From Bacteroidota bacterium (GTDB lineage Bacteria; Bacteroidota; Bacteroidia; Sphingobacteriales; Sphingobacteriaceae), in assembly GCA_023450085.1 (NCBI GenBank), contig JAEXHI010000020.1:1-64000 (forward strand): DNA of 64,000 bases. Direction: 5' to 3'. The notes beneath the pieces are model-generated. The model saw only the letters and a list, made by a program, of their open reading frames with translations, made no database searches and was not told where the DNA came from. Shown here piece after piece: positions 46,841 to 55,749 of this stretch. Made by a program: the position numbers and the translations under genes. How positions within the stretch are numbered: position 1 is the stretch's first letter; each line of letters opens with the position of its first letter.

Positions 46841-47962
46841 CTATATTTTTTTGATATCAATAAAAATTCTGGTTGCAGCTTCAATCTTTTTCGCATCAAC
46901 TATCTTGGCATAAACCTGGGTGCTTCTTAGGCTTTTGTGGCCAAGCATCTTTGATAGTGTAAAAACATCCGTACCATGCGCCAGCTGCAGTGTAGCATAT
47001 GTGTGTCTAAAGCTATGAAACGTTATATTCTTTTTTATTTCAGCGCTAGATAACCAAGAGACAAAAAATGGTTTGAGCTTAGAATATTTTAATCCCTTAA
47101 AAACCAATTGTTCTTGCTTTCCCTTATTTTTCATTAGTGCTACTGCTTGGTCCGAAATCGGAAGTATTTCTGCTGCATCTGTTTTTGACTGCGTATATTG
47201 TAGGTAATAGTTTCCCTGCCTCCCTTTAACTTCTGAAAACTTCAATGTTTGCACGTCAGAAAATCGTAGACCAGTTAGACCTGAAAACAAAGCCGCCCTT
47301 TTCATCAAATCAGACGTTGAAGCTGTATCTGCCAATTTCTGCAATTCTTCAATATCTAAACGATGCCTATGGGTTTCTTTTACCTTTATCGGCGGGACAA
47401 TCCCGTATAGATCAAGATCGATGAAACCATTGCTGAACGCTTTACGGAGAGCCGAGCGAAATTTGGCAAAATAGTTTACAGCGGTATTTCTACCAATTGG
47501 TTTTCCTCTTCTACTTATCCCAGGTCCCCCCAACAGGAAATTTTTATAATCTTCGCATAAAAAATCATTCAGGTCGCTAAACCTAATGCTTTTATCCGCA
47601 AATGCCATAAAGTAGCGAAGAGACATTGCATTATTATCCGAAGAAGATTTCTGTCTTTTTGAAACATAATTCCTAAAAAAATCTATAAAGCTAGAGTCTC
47701 TGACTGTCTCCGAAAGAAATCCAAATCTCTTGTTTTGAATATCTATTTGACGACTTGCACGAATAAATTCTATGAGGCTTTTTGTTTCTTTGTTATGCAA
47801 CCTATCGGGCTTACTAATGGGCTTGTCGAATAGGAAAAGCTTCAAATACTCTTTTCTCTGGAACTTGCCTTTATGCGGGTTATAAATTGGCGGCGAATAG
47901 TCTAAATAAATCGATTTTCTTGCTTTTGATATTGACCTGTGGCGTATTGTTACTCTTGACAT
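46841..47962 (-). CDS. Tyrosine-type site-specific integrase
   Basis: 373 residues. N-terminal arm-binding domain (1-75), SAM-like core-binding domain (about 90-190, with F-F-R-N-Y-V) and catalytic domain with the full set R233 (G-L-T-G-L-R-F-S-D), K260, H316-x-x-R319, H342 (M-L-G-H-K-S) and nucleophile Y351. This is the usual Bacteroidota integrase type of genomic islands and conjugative elements. It is co-transcribed with the HTH/zinc-ribbon gene 4 bp upstream, which may be the excisionase. It sits near the right end of the defence island and is most likely the enzyme that moved it. Call firm. Confidence 0.94.
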   Translation of the reverse strand: MSRVTIRHRSISKARKSIYLDYSPPIYNPHKGKFQRKEYLKLFLFDKPISKPDRLHNKETKSLIEFIRASRQIDIQNKRFGFLSETVRDSSFIDFFRNYVSKRQKSSSDNNAMSLRYFMAFADKSIRFSDLNDFLCEDYKNFLLGGPGISRRGKPIGRNTAVNYFAKFRSALRKAFSNGFIDLDLYGIVPPIKVKETHRHRLDIEELQKLADTASTSDLMKRAALFSGLTGLRFSDVQTLKFSEVKGRQGNYYLQYTQSKTDAAEILPISDQAVALMKNKGKQEQLVFKGLKYSKLKPFFVSWLSSAEIKKNITFHSFRHTYATLQLAHGTDVFTLSKMLGHKSLRSTQVYAKIVDAKKIEAATRIFIDIKKI

Positions 47963-47966
47963 AAAA

Positions 47967-48533
47967 CTAGCTTACATCGAAAATAATGTCAAGCTCTCTT
48001 TTGGCCACGTACACGCCTCTACCGTTTTTACATTTGGGTATTTTGTTTCTTTTGATCAGTTGATACAGGCCAGCTTCAGAAATATTAAATTTTTTCTGCG
48101 CTTCCCCTATTGAATAGCTATTATTCAAACTGGGCTTGACCATAGATATATCAATTACGTTCGACCCCTTTGTAGGCTCCTCGTCAAACAACCTGTCGAT
48201 TTCCTTACGATGAACAACCGTTTTTCGTACCGATAGGTTTACTGCTTTCAATTTTCTAGCCGCAATCATCCGATAGATCATCTTCCTGGAAACTCCTAAC
48301 AGTTCAGCTACATTACCTACACTCAAGAATTCTCTTGCCTGTAAATCGTTTATCGGTTTTTCTATCAGGGCTTGGATCTTTAGGCTTTCGTCTTTCATTA
48401 GGATTGACCTTTGCCTCAACTTGTAATTCCTTTTATTACATATTCGACTGCAAAAACGTGTCACTGTTGTTCTCGCATCAAATATTCCTTTACAATGCTC
48501 GCAAATCTTTTTAACCGTGAAATTGGAACTCAT
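47967..48533 (-). CDS. Excisionase-like protein with zinc ribbon and two HTH_17 domains
   Basis: 188 residues. The N-terminal C-E-H-C...F-C-S-R-I-C pattern (residues 11-36) is a zinc-knuckle. It is followed by two MerR/excisionase-type helix-turn-helix domains: [23 protein letters not shown] (about 70-92) and [23 protein letters not shown] (about 137-160). Each carries the basic wing typical of proteins that bend recombination sites. It precedes the integrase gene by 4 bp on the same transcript, which supports a directionality-factor or element-regulator role. Confidence 0.8.
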   Translation of the reverse strand: MSSNFTVKKICEHCKGIFDARTTVTRFCSRICNKRNYKLRQRSILMKDESLKIQALIEKPINDLQAREFLSVGNVAELLGVSRKMIYRMIAARKLKAVNLSVRKTVVHRKEIDRLFDEEPTKGSNVIDISMVKPSLNNSYSIGEAQKKFNISEAGLYQLIKRNKIPKCKNGRGVYVAKRELDIIFDVS

Positions 48534-48739
48534 ACTAATTGTAAAAATGAAAGCCCTTCTAGGTTAATCAGTGATCTTAATTGGATGATTTATTCATCGA
48601 AAATTTAGAATCTAGAAGTTAATAGAGGGGCCAACCTTACTCTAAATTATAATAAGCGGGCAAACATATATAAAAAAAACAAATTACAACACATCCGTTG
48701 TACAACATCCAAGTTGTTTATTATTCTTTTATGTTTCCA

Positions 48740-48976
48740 ATGAACAAGGAAACACTGCTCAGAAATCTCGGTAAAAGAATACGCGAAATGCGTAATAAGA
48801 AGGGTATTTCTCAAAAAGAGCTGGCGCACTCCATTGGCAAGGATCAACAGTCTATACAGAGATTAGAGGCGGGAAATATAAATCCCTCATATTATTATCT
48901 CTATGAAATCTCAAAGGGTTTGGAAATTGATTTTGAGACTTTAATTAAGATTGACAACTCAGACACCAATCCGTAG
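48740..48976 (+). CDS. Xre family HTH transcriptional regulator
   Basis: 78 residues from the ATG at 48740; ATG 48731 or an upstream TTG would only add a few. Almost the whole protein is a Cro/C1-type HTH: L-G-K-R-I-R-E-M-R-N-K-K-G-I-S-Q-K-E-L-A, then Q-Q-S-I-Q-R-L-E-A-G-N-I-N-P-S, then L-Y-E-I-S-K-G-L-E-I. It is transcribed divergently from the HTH/integrase pair across about 200 bp, so it may control element excision or its own transcription. Target not visible. Confidence 0.85.
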   Translation: MNKETLLRNLGKRIREMRNKKGISQKELAHSIGKDQQSIQRLEAGNINPSYYYLYEISKGLEIDFETLIKIDNSDTNP

Positions 48977-49304
48977 ACACCCCCCATTGCAATAATTATT
49001 CCAAGCTTCTTTAGTTATCTTCCCCCTGACCTAAGTATTAGGGTATACATTGGTCGTTAAGTATCCGTAAGGGACAGAAAAAATGGGCACTTGTTAATTT
49101 CCAATTTGATACTCTGGGGGGACAATTCAGGGACGAAAACGCTTTAAATTAGATACACGAAATGAAAGACGAAAAACACAAAACACTGGAAAACAGTAAT
49201 TTAAATACAAAAACAATAATTAGAAATATAAAAAATCAAATATTTAAAACACTGTAAATCAGTTAGTTAAAAAAATAATTGCCAATGCATAAATTACATA
49301 CTTA

Positions 49305-49433
49305 TTGATAATCAACAGTTTAAATAACATTCAGGAACAAATCATGGACAAGTTTATATATCAATATCTGTGACTATCTATCACTAACAGCAACTAAGTA
49401 AAAAGAAATAATTTGACGGTATTTTTACAAAGC
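49305..49433 (+). other. Possible right integration-site-like sequence
   Basis: Same order of motifs as at 26845-26975: ATTGATAATCAACAGTT, GGAACAAATCATGGACAAG, CTATCTATCACTAACAG, ending with the identical 14-mer TATTTTTACAAAGC (49420-49433). It lies 1.4 kb beyond the integrase start. The remainder of 48977-49502 has no gene that I can support. Confidence 0.5.
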
Positions 49434-49502
49434 ACATGGTTATTTTAGCCTTATTCGATCGTCCCAATCACTTTTTAGTAGCTATCTTAAAAAAAGCGGA
49501 AT

Positions 49503-49907
49503 TCAAATTATACCTCTAACTCCTGTATATATAGATAAGCCGGATGATATCGCACCAATCAAATCATAAACATTTCTTAGTTTATCCTTCGGAACATCAT
49601 CTTCAAGTTTTTCCAATTCACGGACTAGTTTGTCGAATTGCAGTCTAAAAATATCTTCTTTGAATTTGTGTCCTCCATGGTTTAAAAAATCGTCGGCTTC
49701 CAAATTGACGTAAACTATGAATGTATCATCTTGTTTTCCAGGGGTACTCTTTATCTCTACCAAGCCATTTTCACTGAACTGTTTGATTAGCGCGTTGGTA
49801 ACAACAGTGTTCACCCCAGTATATTCGCTATTAATGGGGAGCCACTCACGCCTAACATCACCAACCATTTTAATGAGTATTGCGTCCTTTTGTTCTGGTG
49901 TAATCAT
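49503..49907 (-). CDS. Hypothetical protein with wHTH-like N-terminus
   Basis: 134 residues. A helical start (Q-K-D-A-I-L-I-K-M-V-G-D-V-R-R-E-W) and V-V-T-N-A-L-I-K-Q-F-S-E-N-G-L-V-E-I resemble a winged-helix unit. An acidic middle and a C-terminal hydrophobic segment (V-Y-D-L-I-G-A-I-S-S-G-L-S-I-Y-T-G) follow. No family is recognised. It lies just outside the right repeat on the minus strand. It could be a host gene at the integration point. Confidence 0.55.
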   Translation of the reverse strand: MITPEQKDAILIKMVGDVRREWLPINSEYTGVNTVVTNALIKQFSENGLVEIKSTPGKQDDTFIVYVNLEADDFLNHGGHKFKEDIFRLQFDKLVRELEKLEDDVPKDKLRNVYDLIGAISSGLSIYTGVRGII

Positions 49908-50150
49908 TTGCTTTTTCTGAGTAAAAAATCAATATGCACTGGGAATTCACCTTCTGCTTTTAAATTCCATTTCTGCATCAAAAATAAACGAGCCACACGT
50001 TAGAGGAAAGTGAACGGCCGGTAAAAATTAACGCTCGACCAAATATACTAAACGCAACGGCCAGAAACAAAGTGATTAACATCAAAATTTGCGGTCAAAA
50101 AATTCAACTTGTTGGTCATATATGGTCCAAAGTGTAGATGTAGTCAAAAG

Positions 50151-50310
50151 TAAGCACCTGCTTTCGTTCCAAACTGCCACCCAACCGATTGTTCAGCCTT
50201 TGCGAACCTATCCCATTGGTAATACGATATTCATGATCTTGAATTCCGAGAATTCCAAGTAGCTACTCTTTCTAAATCTCTTTTGCTACGCAAAAGGCTA
50301 CACCTCCTTC
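50151..50310 (-). mobile_element. Second degenerate relic related to the 39.2-kb IS21-type sequence
   Basis: On the minus strand this reads GGGTGGCAGTTTGGAACGAAA and, further upstream, TTTTGCGTAGCAAAAGAG, both of which also occur in the same order in the plus-strand region 39090-39250. It is non-coding and degenerate; the 49908-50451 gap otherwise shows nothing. Confidence 0.4.
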
Positions 50311-50451
50311 GTTTATAGGCAAAATCCTTAAAGAGAATCGCACTACATCAGAGCAGCCAACAATCTTTCGATTTTATGCAAGTTTAAGAATTTATAAAGC
50401 ATGTAAAACATAGTGGTTGCATTGTCATTCTGGATTGATGTGTAGTCACGA

Positions 50452-50601
50452 TTATCCAAAATAACAATCCCTCATCAATTCCGTTTTCCCGTTGCCGCTC
50501 AGACGGACAGAATAGATGCCCTGTGGGAAGCGTGAAATGTCGAACGTGATGCGCTGGTCAAAAAAAGAAATGCCCTTTAACTTGGCAGAATCCATTGTCA
50601 T
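50452..50601 (-). pseudogene. Fragment of a T9SS type A sorting domain
   Basis: Short minus-strand frame reading K-L-K-G-I-S-F-F-D-Q-R-I-T-F-D-I-S, then R-F-P-Q-G-I-Y-S-V-R-L-S-G-N-G-K, which is the typical last part of a type A type IX sorting domain (D-(I/L)-S-x-x-P-x-G-(I/V)-Y-x-V-x-L). No body of a protein precedes it, and the frame is stopped upstream. A gene 3' end left behind by deletion. Confidence 0.55.
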
Positions 50602-50692
50602 CCTCAGCCCTCCCTACCACGTAATATTAACGTTACAAACAGCTAAACCCCGGAATATCTTTTTAGAATTAGGTTAAAATTAACCACTCTAT

Positions 50693-50960
50693 ATGAAAAA
50701 ACTTCTTTTGCCCGTGGCGCTGCTACTGGTGGGAGACCGCGGCCACCTATGGCGGTACTTCTTTCAGGGTTGTAGATGCCAATACGGTCGAGGTAATAGA
50801 CCAGGCATATCACTATAAGTATCGACCGAACAACAGTTTCAAAAATGTTGGCCGAAATATCTTGACGCTTATTGGCGATCCCCAAAACACTATGATGCAC
50901 AAGACAAATGGGACTCCATTTAAAATTATTTATAAAAACCCAACCATTAAAATAAAGTGA
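50693..50960 (+). pseudogene. Frameshifted small secreted protein gene
   Basis: The ATG at 50693 starts a signal peptide (M-K-K-L-L-L-P-V-A-L-L-L-V). Around 50730-50745 the reading frame shifts by one, after which the other frame runs on as E-T-A-A-T-Y-G-G-T-S-F-R-V-V-D-A-N-T to a TGA at 50958-50960. Joined, this gives an exported protein of about 88 residues. The TGA shares one base with the ATG of the next gene (TGATG), as in a normal operon. Either a true inactivating indel or a base-calling error. Confidence 0.65.
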
Positions 50961-51520
50961 TGAAAAGTAAATTTTATGTATTGGCGATGGTGGCGCTATT
51001 GTTCGTCTCATGCAATGGAGAAGGAGACAGAGACCTGGGAAATGGTTATTACTATTTGCCGGCCAATGAAGCTGTTGATATGGGATACCCCTATGGAAGC
51101 ATTATCTACCGCTCAGGTGCGATTGACCAGTTCACCAATATCCTTGTCTATGCCGATATTGACAGGATCGTGCATAATAGTGAGCATATCCTACTGGTGC
51201 AGAGACCAAATGTCACCTTACTCCTCGATCGGATAGATGATGACATCGATTTTTGGAAGAAACAGTACGCTACAAATAACAGGGACACCACAGTTTCCCT
51301 GCTGGACCAGAACGTAAAGATCAGTCGGCTATCGGAACCAGACTCAGATGGCAAGATACTGGACAGCCTGTTATCCAACAGTCCCGCCTACAAACTGCTG
51401 AGCAAGAATGCCTCTATTTACTACCTTATTGACAAAAGAAATGGAATGGTCAAACCTTTTGTTGCAAAGAATGATTTGGACGTCTTTTTGCAGAACAACA
51501 AAATCCAGTTAAAGCTATAG
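50960..51520 (+). CDS. Lipoprotein of unknown function
   Basis: 186 residues. Lipoprotein signal with lipobox L-F-V-S-C at residues 14-18, then acidic G-E-G-D-R-D. The mature domain is alpha/beta, with Y-P-Y-G-S-I-I-Y-R-S-G and repeated hydrophobic I-L-V-Y-A-D-I-D-R-I and V-T-L-L-L-D-R-I-D strands. I do not recognise the family. Its ATG overlaps the stop of the frameshifted gene, so the two were made as a pair. Start chosen at ATG 50960 rather than GTG 50957 because of this coupling. Possibly an immunity-like or envelope accessory pair; unproven. Confidence 0.65.
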   Translation: MKSKFYVLAMVALLFVSCNGEGDRDLGNGYYYLPANEAVDMGYPYGSIIYRSGAIDQFTNILVYADIDRIVHNSEHILLVQRPNVTLLLDRIDDDIDFWKKQYATNNRDTTVSLLDQNVKISRLSEPDSDGKILDSLLSNSPAYKLLSKNASIYYLIDKRNGMVKPFVAKNDLDVFLQNNKIQLKL

Positions 51521-51524
51521 ACAT

Positions 51525-51563
51525 TTTCAGAATTGTCTCGGCAGTGCCGAGACAATTCTGAAA
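51525..51563. terminator. Long perfect palindrome after the lipoprotein gene
   Basis: 19-bp arms (starting TTTCAGAATTGTCTCGGCA) around a single G, 4 bp after the gene's end. Strong stem, but no T run on either side, so terminator function is likely only by position. The rest of 51521-52022 has no gene. Confidence 0.55.
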
Positions 51564-52022
51564 TTATGCAAAAAGTAAACACAACTAACTATCAATCAGA
51601 ATCTTGAATAATGAGACATATATGATACAAATTTCAAACCCTATAAAAAGTTGTGAAACAGAAGCTTCTACTTTCTTTTTCCGTCAAGTGCAAACAACTA
51701 AAATACAATCTGTTGAAAAAATCCTTCGTCCCTCATTGTTTTCAAAAATAAACAAATAAGTTCATGAATATATAATCTAAAGTTTTAGAAAAATATTGAA
51801 TTAGATACTATGCAAGATGCATCTTAAAGATCTAACAACTGAAAATAACTAACTTCTCATTACTTCCTAAGGCTAATCAATTCTTTCAATTACATTTCCT
51901 ATCATTCTCAATTAAGGCATTTTCCAAGATTGTATGATACACTTTTGTCAAACCAAATATAGGGGAATAAGAATATCCCTATCCCCTTACACTTTTAAAC
52001 AGCATTTTTTCTTAAAAATCAA

Positions 52023-54017
52023 TTATCCTCTGGGCACAAGAAGAACCGCATCTGCTACAGTGGCCCCACCACTTGAAGCTATGTCAACATACGCCTTTCC
52101 AGAAAACTCATAGGTACCCAGACTTACCCATTCGCCATAGGTTTGTCCGATTACCTTTACATCGCCATCTTTAATAGTGAGTTTCTTTTCTTTTTGTCCA
52201 TCAAATATCGTGATTTTACTTTCTGTAGCTGTTTTAGCCCGCTTAGGATAATACGTAAAAACTTCATATTTTCCTTTGGTAGATTGGTCAAGATTGTAGC
52301 GTATTGATTGTGGCTGACCAGTATTTTCGGAAGTAACAAGAAAATCTGGACCGTACCCACCGTAGGTTTGACTGTCCCATTTACCAGTTAAGGTTACCAA
52401 ACTTCGGTTGCTATTGTCTATTACAATTTCTGGTCTACTGCCGTTTACCAAAGGATTCTCCTTCAATTGCTTTTGAAGTTTGGCAACATCTATTTGCTGT
52501 ACGGCAACCTTACTATCGATAGCTTGTGCTGCTGCTGTAGCCGCAGATTGTGCCAACACCATAAATACAGGTTCCATACGGATTGAACCATAAGCGATAT
52601 GCGTAGCTGAAAGGCAAACAGGCACCAATAGGTTTGCAGCCTCTATTTCCTTTGGAACGATGGCCCTGTAAGCAATTGGATAAGGTCCAAACCCTCCTTC
52701 TTCTACATTCCCCTCATTTCTTACTTCACCTTTAACTACAATTCTGTCGCAGTTGTGCGAATCCATTGTGTAGGCGGCGATTCCAACGCCATCCTTCACA
52801 GTTTCTCTGCCTTGACAGTGGTGTTGTGTCATGACCAGTTCGCCCTTCATCCTTCTTGCTTCCCTCACATACAATTGATGCGACCAGTTGCCGTTAGCTG
52901 TATACTCATCTTTTGGGTAGCCCCATTGTGCAACTTCTTTTCTAATATGCTCTGGCACCCTAGGATCGTTCCCTACAAAAAACAACAAGCCCTTGGTATA
53001 ATCCACATGAGCTTTCCAAATTTCGGCACGCTTGGCGTAATCTGCTTCTGGATAGTCCCAATTCATCCCGATCATGTCCGTGGAAAAACCATTTCTATTA
53101 TTGATGTCTGTTTTTTGATTGGGCATACCGCTCCATATAAAGACATCCTGTAAAGATTTCCATGTACGTTTTTCCATTTGGCGAATCAACAATTCATAGC
53201 GCTCTGGCTGATAATTCTCGGGCTTTGTAATCGGGATCCGATTTTCGGGATTACTGGTCAAACAAATCCTGAAGTTATAGGCCTGAACTTTTTTATCGCC
53301 ACTTCCCGTTGGAGCAAGGTTTCCTTCACCTATTCCCCATAAAAGACCGCTAGAAGGATCTCCTTTGGTTTTATAAGGATCAATACCTTGTGGCATTTGA
53401 TGACCGTTCATCAATTGTACACCATTAAACGTTTCGCCATACTCGGCATTTGATTCCCGACCAACTGCATAAGATACTCCAGCACGGGCCATTAAATCAC
53501 CTTCGTAAGAACAATCGATAAATACCTTTGCATTTACCAAAGTAACTTGATTTTCTATAGGATTTTCAAGTTTGATGGAAATTAGCTGGTTCCCTTTCTT
53601 GGCAGCACTCACAATACGGCTCTGGAAAAGTACGGGTACATTTCCATTTTTCACGTATTCATTAAATAGATTTTCAGCTACATGGGGTTCAAATACCCAC
53701 TGTTCAAAACGCCCGTAATGTCTACCTATTCTGCGATAGAAATCTAGTGCTAGGCCACTGATCGCGTATTTGTTCCCTATGTCTGTTAAACCAAGGCCGC
53801 CGGAACTCATTCCACCCAAGTTTTTCCCAGGCTCTATCAAGATCACCGATTTGCCTAATTTGGCAGCGGTATAGGCAGCAATTACTCCTGCAGAAGTTCC
53901 TCCATAAACACAGATATCATATTGTTTTGATTTTGATTGGGCAAAACCAACTTTGATACTTAGCAAGATTATCACCAGGCAAAGTACGTTCTTCCATTTA
54001 GCTTCTATGCACATCAT
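52023..54017 (-). CDS. FAD-dependent oxidoreductase with golvesin-like C-terminal domain
   Basis: 664 residues with a signal peptide (V-I-I-L-L-S-I-K-V-G-F-A-Q). Its FAD_oxidored family core starts with the dinucleotide motif V-Y-G-G-T-S-A-G-V-I-A-A-Y-T-A-A, then I-E-P-G-K-N-L-G-G-M-S-S-G-G-L-G-L-T-D and F-I-D-C-S-Y-E-G-D-L-M-A. The last 130 residues form a carbohydrate-associated beta-sandwich of the golvesin/xanthan-lyase type (G-P-D-F-L-V-T, Y-T-Y-P-K-R-A-type strands, A-D-A-V-L-L). Such secreted FAD proteins are frequent in SusCD loci. Its start overlaps the SusD stop by one base. Oxidation of a sugar or glycan end is likely; the substrate is unknown. Confidence 0.87.
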   Translation of the reverse strand: MMCIEAKWKNVLCLVIILLSIKVGFAQSKSKQYDICVYGGTSAGVIAAYTAAKLGKSVILIEPGKNLGGMSSGGLGLTDIGNKYAISGLALDFYRRIGRHYGRFEQWVFEPHVAENLFNEYVKNGNVPVLFQSRIVSAAKKGNQLISIKLENPIENQVTLVNAKVFIDCSYEGDLMARAGVSYAVGRESNAEYGETFNGVQLMNGHQMPQGIDPYKTKGDPSSGLLWGIGEGNLAPTGSGDKKVQAYNFRICLTSNPENRIPITKPENYQPERYELLIRQMEKRTWKSLQDVFIWSGMPNQKTDINNRNGFSTDMIGMNWDYPEADYAKRAEIWKAHVDYTKGLLFFVGNDPRVPEHIRKEVAQWGYPKDEYTANGNWSHQLYVREARRMKGELVMTQHHCQGRETVKDGVGIAAYTMDSHNCDRIVVKGEVRNEGNVEEGGFGPYPIAYRAIVPKEIEAANLLVPVCLSATHIAYGSIRMEPVFMVLAQSAATAAAQAIDSKVAVQQIDVAKLQKQLKENPLVNGSRPEIVIDNSNRSLVTLTGKWDSQTYGGYGPDFLVTSENTGQPQSIRYNLDQSTKGKYEVFTYYPKRAKTATESKITIFDGQKEKKLTIKDGDVKVIGQTYGEWVSLGTYEFSGKAYVDIASSGGATVADAVLLVPRG

Positions 54018-55696
54018 TAATAATTGGGATTAGGTTTCAGAAGAGGATTGGTAACTGTTTCAATATTTGGAATAGGCCAAAGGTAATCTCGGTCTTTGTT
54101 AAAAGTACGGACCTCCACCACACGCAAATCCGCACGGTTTGGCACCAAAGTATAATCGGCTAGGCCATTATTATCAATTTGTGGTGCGGCAGCGACCAAA
54201 CCACGTTGTACACGTCCATAAAAATTACCATTCATCGCTTTTTCAGCAATCTTCCATCGACGCAGATCACTCAACCTAAATCCTTCCATAGCCAATTCAT
54301 AAAGACGTTCTTTACGTACCAAGCTTCTAAATTCAGCTTCAGTCTTACCCGATGTGATAGTCGGCATGTTTACACTAGGACGTGTTCGTACCCTGTTGAT
54401 AGCATCATAAGCAGTTTGGTCGAGCTGTTGCAACTCATTTTTCGCTTCTGCATAAATCAGTAGTACTTCTGCATATCTTATTTGTATAATGTTAAGCTCC
54501 GAATTGGTACGGTCTAGCCTATCGTCAAGATCTACGTATTTCTTCCAGCAATATCCTGTAAAAGTTGCGAAAGCATTAAGTGCATCTTGGTTATCTACCC
54601 TAGTTGCAGGCGTGGTATTATAATTCCAGCATTTCACGCTATCTCTATGCGTTTCAAATTGATAGTTGTAAAACGTAGAACCCGGTACAGCAATGGTAAA
54701 AGTTAGCCTTGGATCTCGGTTCTGATAAGGGGTAGCTGGATTGAACAGTGGTGATTCATCAATATTTAATCCATCGGTGCATAGATATACATCTACCAGT
54801 GATTGTGAAGGCACCTTGTTGGTAAAGCCCAATCCATTTCTTGACACCAGATTGTTGGGTGTCGAGTGGGTTTTGGTCCGTGATGCTTTCAGGTACTGAA
54901 ATGACCATATAATCTCTGAAGAACTTTGACCGGCATAACCAAACAAAGTGCCGAAATTGTTATGTAAGCTGTATACGTTCAAGTCCATTACGGCTTTTGC
55001 CGCATCTGCAGCAACGGCCCAACGTTGGTTATACAATGCGGTTCTTGCTTTAATGGCCAAGGCCGCGCCTCTGGTTGCTCTTCCTACATTTGCACCGGTA
55101 TAGGTAATCTCCAGATCTGGTGCCGCTTCAGTGAGCTCCTTCAATATAAAATCTACTACCTCGGTCTTCGGATTTTTAGGCACCTTCATTTCTTCAAGCG
55201 CAAGTACCCTGGTTATAAGTGGCACATCGCCAAAATTATCCACGAGGTAGTGATAGGTATAGGCCCTTACAAATCTCGCTTCTGCCCTAGACCGATTGAA
55301 GATAGCTGGCGTGGTTTTATCTTTAACCTTATCTATATTATCCAATACGAAATTGCACTTGGAAATTACTTTATAGGCCTCTGTCCAAATGGAGAGCGCA
55401 AAACCGTTCGCGCTGTCGTGGTTCCCCTTTCCAATAGCCTGCAATGCGCTATTGTTACGGTCCCAACCAATATCACTGGCATTGTCGGTGAGTATATTGA
55501 GCGGCATGTTATCCAATGGGGTATAATTGGCATAGCGATAGATACCATTTACCGCCAAGATCAGTTCGTCCTGATTGGTAAAGAATGAATCATCGGAAGG
55601 TCCATTCAACGGATATTTGTCCAAATAATCTGACTTGCAGGCCCCAAACATAGCCAACGTTACAATTAATACCAGAAATTGGAATTTCGTTTTCAT
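54017..55696 (-). CDS. SusD/RagB family nutrient-binding lipoprotein
   Basis: 559 residues from the ATG at 55696. The start at 55741, which has a GAGGAG just before it, would add 15 residues in front of an otherwise perfect lipoprotein signal (lipobox M-F-G-A-C, then K-S-D-Y-L-D). SusD hallmarks: N-terminal D-Y-L-D-K-Y-P, a TPR-type superhelix (residues 60-250, with R-A-E-A-R-F-V-R-A-Y-T-Y-H-Y-L-V-D-N-F-G-D-V-P-L), I-R-Y-A-E-V-L-L-I-Y-A-E-A, and the C-terminal E-G-F-R-L-S-D-L-R-R-W. The last residues read L-W-P-I-P. It forms the outer lid over the SusC channel encoded directly upstream and captures the glycan. Confidence 0.94.
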   Translation of the reverse strand: MKTKFQFLVLIVTLAMFGACKSDYLDKYPLNGPSDDSFFTNQDELILAVNGIYRYANYTPLDNMPLNILTDNASDIGWDRNNSALQAIGKGNHDSANGFALSIWTEAYKVISKCNFVLDNIDKVKDKTTPAIFNRSRAEARFVRAYTYHYLVDNFGDVPLITRVLALEEMKVPKNPKTEVVDFILKELTEAAPDLEITYTGANVGRATRGAALAIKARTALYNQRWAVAADAAKAVMDLNVYSLHNNFGTLFGYAGQSSSEIIWSFQYLKASRTKTHSTPNNLVSRNGLGFTNKVPSQSLVDVYLCTDGLNIDESPLFNPATPYQNRDPRLTFTIAVPGSTFYNYQFETHRDSVKCWNYNTTPATRVDNQDALNAFATFTGYCWKKYVDLDDRLDRTNSELNIIQIRYAEVLLIYAEAKNELQQLDQTAYDAINRVRTRPSVNMPTITSGKTEAEFRSLVRKERLYELAMEGFRLSDLRRWKIAEKAMNGNFYGRVQRGLVAAAPQIDNNGLADYTLVPNRADLRVVEVRTFNKDRDYLWPIPNIETVTNPLLKPNPNY

Positions 55697-55749
55697 CTGT
55701 ATATTGTTTTTACGGATGTTAAATATTAAATACTTTTTCATAGCTCCTC

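Noticed and set aside
51525..51563. Reading the palindrome as a classical Rho-independent terminator
   Set aside because: Neither side has the needed T run, so it was kept only as a position-based, low-confidence call.
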